From Chloroflexota bacterium (GTDB lineage Bacteria; Chloroflexota; Anaerolineae; Anaerolineales; Anaerolineaceae), in the NCBI GenBank assembly GCA_019136175.1, contig JAGVUS010000273.1, positions 1 through 6,296 of the forward strand: 6,296 nucleotides of DNA. The letters run 5' to 3'. The translations under genes were made by a program, and so were the position numbers. The notes beneath the pieces were generated by a model. That model was not told the DNA's origin. It did no database searches and was given only the letters and a program-made list of their open reading frames with translations. Shown one piece after another: positions 1 through 5,398 of this stretch; positions within the stretch are counted from its first letter, which is position 1, and the number at the start of each line of letters is the position of its first letter.

Positions 1-773
1 AACCCCTTGAGGGTGTTCATGAAGTCACGCGGTTCATCCAGCATGATGAAATGCCCGGCAGTCTTGAACCGGGCGGTCCGGGCGGCGGGGTAGCCATCCG
101 AAAGGGTTTTCCACTCGCGCGGGCTGACGATGTTATCCCGGTCGCCGTACATTCCCAGCACCGGGATGGAGAGGTTGTGCAGGTTGGGGCGCAGGTCGGT
201 GCGGTGCAGCGAGGCAATGCTGAGCAGGAATGATTTCAGCGTCAGGCTGGAGAGGTCCTTGTCCATCATATCCGGGAAACGCGGGTCCCGGCTGATGAAG
301 CGCGAGGCAACCTTCATCACCCGGCGGAAGGCGCCAAAAAAGGTGAAGAGGAAGTTTGCCACCAGCGGGTAGCCTGCCAGCTTGAGCGGAAAGGCAAGCG
401 AGGTGCCCTTGATGGGCGATCCAACCACGGTCACCTTTTGCACCCGCTCGGGGTAGTTCATCGCCACCAGCAGGCTGACCGTGCCGCCCATGCTGTGACC
501 CACCAGCGGGCAGGAAATAATCCCCAGCTTGTCCATAAATTGATCCACCAGGGCGACAAAATCCTTAACCTGGTACGTGTCGAGCTTGCGCCCGGATTCG
601 CCAAACCCCCAGAAGTCCAGCGCGTAGGTGCGGTAATTGTTCTGTCCCAGGAAGGACATGGTTTCCTGCCAAAGCCCCCAGGAACCCAGCCAGCCATGCA
701 GCAGGATAACCGGTCTGCCCCGTCCAAAAACTTCGTAATGGAGAATGCCCTGATCGGTTGTAATGGAAGACAC
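1..773 (-). CDS. alpha/beta hydrolase fold protein (3' end cut by window edge)
   Basis: Probable serine hydrolase of the alpha/beta fold; substrate unknown. 257 residues are visible. The oxyanion-hole motif HGW is at 26-28, the nucleophile elbow GHSMGG puts Ser94 in place, a GDRD motif at 210-213 supplies the acid (probably Asp213), and AGHF places His241, so the triad is complete. The stretch between about 120 and 200 is helical and rich in Phe, Arg and Lys, as expected for a cap (lid) domain. Only the last few residues appear to be missing, judged from the usual distance after the His. The start is GTG at 773. It is in the same frame as the upstream GTPase, whose TAA ends 24 bases earlier, and no other start codon lies between; GGGAG sits 8 bases before it. 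There is no signal peptide, so it is probably cytosolic. It is the last visible gene of the DUF4388-GTPase operon. Esterase, lipase, epoxide hydrolase or C-C hydrolase activity cannot be separated by sequence alone. Confidence 0.9.
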   Translation of the reverse strand, partial: MSSITTDQGILHYEVFGRGRPVILLHGWLGSWGLWQETMSFLGQNNYRTYALDFWGFGESGRKLDTYQVKDFVALVDQFMDKLGIISCPLVGHSMGGTVSLLVAMNYPERVQKVTVVGSPIKGTSLAFPLKLAGYPLVANFLFTFFGAFRRVMKVASRFISRDPRFPDMMDKDLSSLTLKSFLLSIASLHRTDLRPNLHNLSIPVLGMYGDRDNIVSPREWKTLSDGYPAARTARFKTAGHFIMLDEPRDFMNTLKG

Positions 774-797
774 AGTCTGCGCTCCCGGGCAGCCGGT

Positions 798-1334
798 TTA
801 GCTGCCCGTCTCCATTTCCGCCAGGATGCTGTACAGCAGTTCCAGCAGGGCAGTTTTGACAGTATCTTTTTTGAAGGCAACGCAGGGCAGCAGCTTCACC
901 TTGGGATCGAGCCGCAGCGCAACCCGCATATCCTCCAGATCCCAGGCTTCGGGGCGGTCCTGCTTGTTGGCGGTGACGATATAGGGCGTGGGTGCATAGG
1001 CGCGGAAGGTCTCCAGGATGCGGCGCGCCTCGCGGAAGGTCTCCGGGCGGGTGGAATCCACCATGACAATGAACCCCAGCATGCCTTCCGAAAGAATTTC
1101 CCACATAAAGTCAAACCGCTTTTGACCGGGGGTGCCAAACAGGTACAGCACCAGGTCATCGTCCACGGTGATGCGCCCGAAATCCATGGCAACGGTGGTG
1201 CTTTCCTTCACCCGTTCCACCTCGGAAGAAATCTTCCGTTCGGTGGAAACGACATCGATTTCACTGACAGAACGAATGAATTCGGTCTTGCCGGAATTGA
1301 AGGGTCCTGTCACCACAATTTTTACTGTTTGCAT
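798..1334 (-). CDS. small Ras-like GTPase, COG2229/CvnD-like
   Basis: Small GTP-binding switch protein of 178 residues, a full-length single G domain. Visible motifs are the P-loop GPFNSGKT at 10-17, a switch I Thr (T46 or T47 in STTVAMDFG), the G3 region LFGTPGQKRF at 65-74, and the base-recognition motif NKQD at 123-126. In G3 a Gly replaces the Asp of classical DxxG. From family knowledge, LFGTPGQ is characteristic of COG2229 proteins such as the CvnD GTPases of Streptomyces conservons, so this is a family trait and not damage. There is no membrane segment or lipidation signal. GGAG lies just upstream of the ATG. The gene follows the DUF4388 gene by 26 bases and precedes the hydrolase by 24, so the three are probably co-transcribed. 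It likely switches in response to the DUF4388 partner; the effector is unknown. MglA is the nearest alternative, but the G3 motif fits COG2229 better. Confidence 0.93.
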   Translation of the reverse strand: MQTVKIVVTGPFNSGKTEFIRSVSEIDVVSTERKISSEVERVKESTTVAMDFGRITVDDDLVLYLFGTPGQKRFDFMWEILSEGMLGFIVMVDSTRPETFREARRILETFRAYAPTPYIVTANKQDRPEAWDLEDMRVALRLDPKVKLLPCVAFKKDTVKTALLELLYSILAEMETGS

Positions 1335-1360
1335 CTCACTCCGTTATGATCAGAAAATAA

Positions 1361-2176
1361 TTACAAAGATCGTATGCGTGTAATCAGACGGTTGACCAGC
1401 GACTTCTGCTCCTGCTGATCCTTGGTGGGGAACATGCGACCGGATGCGCCGATTGGGGCGCCGCCCGGACGGACAATATCCACCAGACCGGCTTGCAGCA
1501 GGCTGTACACCACCCGGCGGATTTCCAAGTCATTCATTTTTGTGGCGTGGGCAATCTGCCGGATTGTGTTCTTGGGGTTGACATACGAAACCACCCGCCA
1601 TTCCTCCACCGAGAGGTTGACATTGCGGATGTTGGTGCCGGGGCGCTCGGTGAACTTGAGCGCCATATCCAGGCTGGGGATTTCCTCCTGCAGCACTTCC
1701 CATTCGCGCAGCTGGCGGGAGCCTTCAATGATCAGGTTCTCCAGGTCCATGCGCACCAGGATGCGGTCTTCGGGCAGGCGACCATCCGCTTCAAAACTAA
1801 AAAACCCCTCCCCCCAGGTGAAAAGGCGGCGCACCACGTCCACAAAGTATTGCTGCAGGCTTTCCAGCACATCCGCCTGGGTCAGGTAACCGGCATTGAT
1901 CAGCAGCAGCCCCAGTTCTTTGTCGCTCATGTTGGCGGCGCGGTCCTTGAGGAGCTTGTGCTGGGCGTTGCTGATCTTGTGGGCGCGGTGCAGGATGGCT
2001 GCCAGGCTGTTGTCTTCGGCACCCACCCGGGCGTATGCCAGCTTGCCCTCGCGGAAGGAGACCTGGGCGGTATCGCCGGGAGCTTCCAGGTTGAGCAGCC
2101 CGGTTTTGTGCGCCAGGTTAACCAGGTTGAGGAGTTGTGTGATGGAAAAATCGCGAAGATTACCCTTTAATGCCAT
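1361..2176 (-). CDS. DUF4388 (PATAN-like) protein with C-terminal winged helix
   Basis: Predicted cytosolic signalling or adaptor protein of 271 residues. Residues 1 to about 160 read as a DUF4388 domain: it opens with MALKGNLRDFSITQLLNLV, followed by a strand pair ending in the FREGKLAYARVG stretch, a helical insert (about 55-115) and the WGEGFFSFEADG strand at 121-132. Residues about 185-237 (NLSVEEWRVVSYVN to LLQAGLVDIVRPGG) look like a winged-helix domain of the kind that ends many such proteins. The tail to 271 is basic and low in order. From family knowledge, DUF4388 proteins often sit beside small GTPases and two-component proteins, and are thought to mediate protein interactions. The next gene downstream is a GTPase, so regulating or docking that GTPase is the likeliest role (inference). 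The ATG at 2176 follows AAGGG-type purines and a strong promoter. DNA binding through the winged helix is possible but unproven. Confidence 0.88.
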   Translation of the reverse strand: MALKGNLRDFSITQLLNLVNLAHKTGLLNLEAPGDTAQVSFREGKLAYARVGAEDNSLAAILHRAHKISNAQHKLLKDRAANMSDKELGLLLINAGYLTQADVLESLQQYFVDVVRRLFTWGEGFFSFEADGRLPEDRILVRMDLENLIIEGSRQLREWEVLQEEIPSLDMALKFTERPGTNIRNVNLSVEEWRVVSYVNPKNTIRQIAHATKMNDLEIRRVVYSLLQAGLVDIVRPGGAPIGASGRMFPTKDQQEQKSLVNRLITRIRSL

Positions 2177-2204
2177 ACGCCCAGCCCTTCAAAGATGTGG
2201 GAAG

Positions 2205-2233
2205 ATTATACCTGTGGCAAAAAAGACCGTCAA
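2205..2233 (-). promoter_or_regulatory. sigma70-type promoter of the DUF4388-GTPase-hydrolase operon
   Basis: On the minus strand, TTGACG (2233-2228) and a perfect TATAAT (2210-2205) are separated by exactly 17 bases. The predicted start of transcription is near 2198, giving a 5' leader of about 22 bases before the ATG at 2176. This is the closest match to the consensus promoter in the window. It indicates that the operon can be transcribed independently of the zinc-ribbon gene upstream on the same strand. Confidence 0.8.
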
Positions 2234-2326
2234 TCCACTTTCCTGCAGCCATGACTGACTGGCGTGCAGGATTCGAGCCAGGCTGTCGTATTGCAACCCG
2301 GCTCCCCATTGGGTTATGGGATTGGA

Positions 2327-2938
2327 TCAATAGGAGTAGAACTCGAGCTGTTCCAGGATGGGTCCCAGGATCTCATCGCCATTGTTCCAGAGGTAAATTC
2401 CCGAGATCAGGCAGCAGATGCACAAAATTGCCAGGATCACGATGGCGATAATCCATCCCGTGCTCAGCTTCTTCTTGGGGGCAGCCGGGGGGACGGCTCC
2501 GTAGGTTGGCATGGGTGCGGACGGGGTTGGGGTGGGCGGGGGCGTATAACCGCTGACCGGCGGGATGGGCGATGGAATCTGGGGGGCTGGCGCGGCTTTC
2601 TCCACCGGGGCGCCGCAGTAGGGGCAGCGGCTGAAATCCGGCGAGATGGGCTGCCCGCAGTTGGCGCACTTTTCAGTTGCCGGGGCGGGCGGCGTCATGG
2701 GTTCCACTTTGGGAAGTGGGGTCGGTTCAACGGCTTCCGGTGTTGGCATTGCCGCTTGGGCGGGCATTGCTGGGGGAGTTGGCATTGCCGCCTGGGCGGG
2801 CATTGCTGGGGGAGTTGGCATCGCCGTTGTGGTGGGTGCAGCCATCAGCGGCTGACCGCAGGATTCACAGAATCGCGATCCGGCTGGATTGGATGCACCA
2901 CAGGCAGGACAGATGAGGGGGGAGTTTGGAGTGGTCAT
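2327..2938 (-). CDS. double zinc-ribbon, Pro-rich, single-pass membrane protein
   Basis: Protein of 203 residues with no assignable enzyme activity. Two CxxC-x10-CxxC zinc ribbons are visible, Cys10/13/24/27 and Cys91/94/105/108. They are joined by a Pro/Ala/Met/Thr linker (about 33-88) that includes a hexad-like MPTPPA/MPAQAA repeat. A second Pro-rich linker (about 115-153) leads to KKK at 155-157 and one hydrophobic segment (about 161-183), then a short acidic tail. The basic residues before the membrane segment suggest that the ribbons are cytosolic and the tail is outside. This layout is common in uncharacterised bacterial zinc-ribbon proteins, where the ribbons probably bind proteins or nucleic acid; the role here is unknown. 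The ATG at 2938 is fixed by an in-frame TAG four codons upstream (2950-2948). No Shine-Dalgarno is seen. The gene is divergent from the histidine kinase. No convincing terminator follows, so read-through into the DUF4388 operon is possible. Confidence 0.85.
   Translation of the reverse strand: MTTPNSPLICPACGASNPAGSRFCESCGQPLMAAPTTTAMPTPPAMPAQAAMPTPPAMPAQAAMPTPEAVEPTPLPKVEPMTPPAPATEKCANCGQPISPDFSRCPYCGAPVEKAAPAPQIPSPIPPVSGYTPPPTPTPSAPMPTYGAVPPAAPKKKLSTGWIIAIVILAILCICCLISGIYLWNNGDEILGPILEQLEFYSY
2742..2826. repeat. 36-bp in-frame tandem repeat, about 2.4 copies
   Basis: Copies start at 2742, 2778 and 2814 (the last is partial, about 13 bases). The two full units differ at a single base. The period is a multiple of three and encodes alternating MPTPPA and MPAQAA units in the linker between the two zinc ribbons. 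Changes in copy number would lengthen or shorten the linker by 12 residues without shifting the frame. Confidence 0.9.
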
Positions 2939-2944
2939 GGGATA

Positions 2945-2953
2945 ATTCTAGCA
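2945..2953 (-). promoter_or_regulatory. extended -10 promoter of the zinc-ribbon gene, probably leaderless
   Basis: On the minus strand TGC-TAGAAT (2953-2945) matches an extended -10 (TGnTATAAT) with one mismatch. No good -35 lies at 16-18 bases. Only six bases separate the -10 from the ATG, so the usual start of transcription falls on or next to the A at 2938. With no Shine-Dalgarno, this suggests a leaderless mRNA. A promoter further upstream remains possible. Confidence 0.45.
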
Positions 2954-3010
2954 TGACTTTGCGGAAATGCGCCTCAAAATGGGGCGGGTTTGCAAAACTG
3001 TTGGGAATTG

Positions 3011-3022
3011 TGATCTTTATCA
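3011..3022. promoter_or_regulatory. possible Crp/Fnr-like operator (TGAT-N4-ATCA)
   Basis: A perfect TGAT-CTTT-ATCA palindrome matches the eight core bases of an Fnr box (TTGAT-N4-ATCAA), but both outer bases differ. Its centre is about 102 bases upstream of the predicted kinase transcript start and about 78 upstream of the zinc-ribbon start. Short palindromes of this kind arise by chance, so this is only a candidate. Confidence 0.2.
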
Positions 3023-3082
3023 TGCCAAAATACCCCATATTGCAGGAATGAGAGCCGGGGTGAAACCGTGCAACGGGTCAAT

Positions 3083-3112
3083 TTGACACAAATGGGATAT
3101 TTCGGATACAAT
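3083..3112 (+). promoter_or_regulatory. sigma70-type promoter of the histidine kinase gene
   Basis: A perfect TTGACA (3083-3088) and TACAAT (3107-3112) are separated by 18 bases. The predicted transcript start is about 3119, only about seven bases before the ATG at 3126, and no Shine-Dalgarno is present in between. The transcript would therefore be leaderless or nearly so. An 11-base inverted repeat, CCGT-GCA-ACGG (3066-3076), lies immediately upstream of the -35 and could be an operator. Confidence 0.65.
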
Positions 3113-3125
3113 TATCTCAATCATC

Positions 3126-4808
3126 ATGGATGACAAGCCGGTTTCCTCTGCCGAATTAAACGCCAGGCTGCGCGCCTTCCACGAAGCAAGCCTGGAGCTG
3201 GTGCAGGACGTCTCGCTGGAATCGCTGCTCCGCAAAATTGTGGCGCTTGCCAGTCAGCTTGCCCACGCACAATATGGCGCGCTGGGTGTATTGGGGGAAA
3301 ATGGCGAGCTGGAAAATTTCATCACGGTGGGAATGGCGCCGGAGGAAATTGCCCGCATGGCGCATCCGCCGCGCGGGCTGGGCTTGATTGGTGCATTGAT
3401 GCACTCGCCGCGCCCCATCCGCATTCCCAATATTGGCGCCGACCCGCGCCGGATTGGTTTTCCACAGCAGCATCCGCCCATGAAAGCCTTCCTGGGCGTG
3501 CCCATCCGCAAGGGCAGCCGCCAGCTGGGGCAGATTTATCTGACCAACAAGCTGGATGCCCTCGAATTTACCGCCCAGGATGAGCAGATGATTGAAATGC
3601 TGGCAGCCTATGCAGGTGCGGCGATCTCGAATGCCCACCTCTACAAGGAGCTGGTTGAACGTGACCGCATTCTGACCCGCCGTAATGAAAACCTGGCGCT
3701 GCTGAACGAACTGGCATCCACCCTTACCGTGACGGTGGATATTGATGAAGCCCTGGCAAAAGCCATTGAACAGGTGATGGAATACCTGCATATCGAGGCG
3801 GGGGAGATCTTCCTGCGGCAGGAGGAAAGCCGCCTGATGAGCCTTTCGCTGCACCGCGGCGGGTTCGTCCCCTCGCTGTTTCGCAAGTCGCAGTTCATCA
3901 TGGGCGAAGGGCTGGTGGGCGGGGTTGCCCAGGAAATGCAGCCGCGCATGGTGCTGCTGGCTGCCACACCCGTGCCCGAAATACACCCGGCGGTGCTGGA
4001 AAGCGGCATCTGCCAGCTGGCGTGCTTTCCACTGGTGGGATTCCAGGGTGTGTGGGGTGTGCTGGCGGTGGCGTCCTGCAATCCCGACCCGCTGGACGAG
4101 CTGGAGATGCAATTTCTTGCCAACATCAGCAGCTGGCTGGGAACGGCAATCGAATCCGCCCGGCTGGGGCTGAAATCCCGCCGCCTTGCCATCCTGGAGG
4201 AGCGTGAGCGTTTTGGCATGGACCTGCATGATGGCGTAATCCAGTCCATCTACGCTGTTGGGCTGACTCTTGAGCATGCAAGACTGCTTTTAAATGAAGA
4301 TGCCGCTGGCTCACGGCAGCGGATTGAGCAGGCAATCAGCGATCTGAACAGCACCATCCGCGACATCCGCGCCTACATCCTGGACCTGCGCCCCCGCCAG
4401 CTGCGGGATGACAACCTGATGCAGGGTCTTCAGCGGCTGGTGAATGAGTTTTACACCAATTCCCTGGTTCCGGTCAACCTGCAGGGTCCCACTGAGGGCT
4501 TTCCCAGCATGACCGATTCCCAGGCGCTGGCAATTTTCCATATCTGCCAGGAGGCGCTGGCAAATATCGCCAAGCATGCCCACGCCGACCGGGTGGATGT
4601 GGTGGTATGGAAGGCGCCCGACCGGGTGGTGCTGGAAGTGCATGACACCGGGCGGGGATTTGATCCCGAGGGCACTTCCTTCCGCCTGGGGCACGGGCTT
4701 TCCAATATGCAGTCCCGCGCCCGCAACGTGGGCGGAGATGTGGATATCAGCTCGGAGCCCGGCAACGGCACCACCGTGCTTGCCTGGGTGCCTTACGCGG
4801 CTTCCTGA
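3126..4808 (+). CDS. soluble GAF-GAF sensor histidine kinase, NarL/DosS type
   Basis: Cytosolic sensor kinase of 560 residues with no membrane segment. In order: a short N-terminal helix, GAF domain 1 (about 25-175), GAF domain 2 (about 195-345), a HisKA_3 dimerisation domain with MDLHDG placing the phosphorylated His at 368, and a HATPase_c domain with N-box Asn480 (CQEALANIAKHA), G1 box DTGRG at 507-511 and G2 box GHGLSNM at 522-528. All residues needed for kinase activity are present. Layout and length resemble mycobacterial DosS/DevS, and GAF 1 has QQHPPMKAFLGVPI followed by IYLT. Here His116 and Tyr138 have the spacing of the DosS haem ligand His149 and distal Tyr171 (residue numbers from memory). 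Haem binding is thus possible, but HPPM is also common in GAF domains not known to bind haem. The ATG is the first available start after an in-frame TGA at 3084-3086. A NarL-type response regulator is expected but none is in the window. A nitroreductase gene follows after 68 bases. Confidence 0.95.
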   Translation: MDDKPVSSAELNARLRAFHEASLELVQDVSLESLLRKIVALASQLAHAQYGALGVLGENGELENFITVGMAPEEIARMAHPPRGLGLIGALMHSPRPIRIPNIGADPRRIGFPQQHPPMKAFLGVPIRKGSRQLGQIYLTNKLDALEFTAQDEQMIEMLAAYAGAAISNAHLYKELVERDRILTRRNENLALLNELASTLTVTVDIDEALAKAIEQVMEYLHIEAGEIFLRQEESRLMSLSLHRGGFVPSLFRKSQFIMGEGLVGGVAQEMQPRMVLLAATPVPEIHPAVLESGICQLACFPLVGFQGVWGVLAVASCNPDPLDELEMQFLANISSWLGTAIESARLGLKSRRLAILEERERFGMDLHDGVIQSIYAVGLTLEHARLLLNEDAAGSRQRIEQAISDLNSTIRDIRAYILDLRPRQLRDDNLMQGLQRLVNEFYTNSLVPVNLQGPTEGFPSMTDSQALAIFHICQEALANIAKHAHADRVDVVVWKAPDRVVLEVHDTGRGFDPEGTSFRLGHGLSNMQSRARNVGGDVDISSEPGNGTTVLAWVPYAAS

Positions 4809-4863
4809 AATCCCGGTTTCCCTTTTTTCGTTCCTGTTGGTTTGTCATCAATTCCCCATACAC

Positions 4864-4869
4864 AGGAGG
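4864..4869 (+). promoter_or_regulatory. Shine-Dalgarno of the nitroreductase gene
   Basis: A perfect AGGAGG lies seven bases before the ATG at 4877 and fixes that start. The 68-base gap after the kinase stop shows no clear promoter or rho-independent terminator, so co-transcription with the kinase is plausible. Confidence 0.85.
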
Positions 4870-4876
4870 TTTTCCC

Positions 4877-5398
4877 ATGGATGCGTTGGACGCCATTTTT
4901 ACCCGCCGCAGCGTGCGGCACTTTACATTGCAACAGGTACCGCTGGAGGACCTGGAAGCCCTGGTGCGGGCTGCCATGCAGGCTCCTTCGGCGCGCAATC
5001 GTCAGCCCCGCCATTACATCATCCTGACGGAACGCGCTCTGCTGGAGGAGATTACCACCTTCCATGCCTTTTCGCAGATGCTGCACGAAGCATCCGCCGC
5101 CATCGTCATCTGCGGGGATGAACGCATTCAACCCAAGACTGCCTACTGGGTGCAGGATTGCTCCGCTGCCATGCAGAACCTGCTGCTGGCTGCCCATGCC
5201 CGCGGGCTGGGAGCTGTCTGGTTGGGTGTACACCCCAACCCCGACCGGGAGGATCCGCTGCACCACATGCTGCACCTGCCGCCGGAGGTGCATCCGCTGG
5301 GAATTGCCGCCATCGGCTACCCTGCGGAAACACCACCCCCGGCAGACCGCTTTGACCCGGCGCGTATTCACTGGAACGGCTGGCAGGAGGACAAATGA
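4877..5398 (+). CDS. nitroreductase-family FMN oxidoreductase
   Basis: Flavin oxidoreductase of 173 residues, a normal length for the short nitroreductase subfamily; such proteins are homodimers that use FMN and NAD(P)H. The FMN-phosphate motif RRSVRHF is at 10-16 and the PSARNRQP loop at 37-44, the conserved hydrophobic helix (SAAMQNLLLAAHARGLGAVW) spans 96-115, and the C-terminal stretch RFDPARIHWNGW at 158-169 is typical of this group. The N-terminus begins directly with the FMN-binding helix, which supports the ATG at 4877 with its strong Shine-Dalgarno. There is no signal peptide. The gene follows the histidine kinase, and its TGA overlaps the ATG of the GH31 gene. The physiological substrate cannot be named; reduction of nitroaromatics or quinones, or a specialised flavin reaction, are all possible. 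The kinase may respond to redox state and this is a redox enzyme, but a functional link is inference only. Confidence 0.93.
   Translation: MDALDAIFTRRSVRHFTLQQVPLEDLEALVRAAMQAPSARNRQPRHYIILTERALLEEITTFHAFSQMLHEASAAIVICGDERIQPKTAYWVQDCSAAMQNLLLAAHARGLGAVWLGVHPNPDREDPLHHMLHLPPEVHPLGIAAIGYPAETPPPADRFDPARIHWNGWQEDK

Noticed and set aside
1134..1140. Possible loss of function in the GTPase because Gly replaces Asp in the G3 motif
   Set aside because: LFGTPGQ is, to my knowledge, the normal G3 form in COG2229/CvnD-type GTPases, and the P-loop and NKQD motifs are intact.
438..1349. Long plus-strand open frame (303 codons) opposite the hydrolase and GTPase
   Set aside because: It is antisense to two genes with clear family motifs, has a His/Gln/Gly-rich composition typical of a GC-rich shadow frame, and shows no recognisable domain or Shine-Dalgarno.
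1493..2170. Plus-strand open frame (225 codons) opposite the DUF4388 gene
   Set aside because: It mirrors the DUF4388 codons, has no domain, and is contradicted by the strong minus-strand promoter and protein motifs.
2305..2320. Hairpin CCCAT-N6-ATGGG after the zinc-ribbon gene as a terminator
   Set aside because: The stem is only five base pairs and no T-run follows on either strand.
2252..2330. tRNA-like stretch (GCAGGATTCGAGCC, with CGCCA on the other strand)
   Set aside because: The supposed T-stem arms do not pair, and neither an acceptor stem nor an anticodon arm can be formed with the flanking bases.
2742..2826. CRISPR-like array suggested by a 36-bp repeat
   Set aside because: The copies are directly adjacent with no spacers and encode an in-frame peptide repeat.
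3156..4277. Minus-strand open frame (373 codons) inside the histidine kinase
   Set aside because: It is the antisense shadow of an intact kinase, rich in His, Gln and Arg and without any known motif.
4809..4876. Terminator or separate promoter between the kinase and nitroreductase genes
   Set aside because: There is a T-run (CCCTTTTTTCG) but only a four-base GAAA/TTTC stem before it, and no -35/-10 pair with reasonable spacing.
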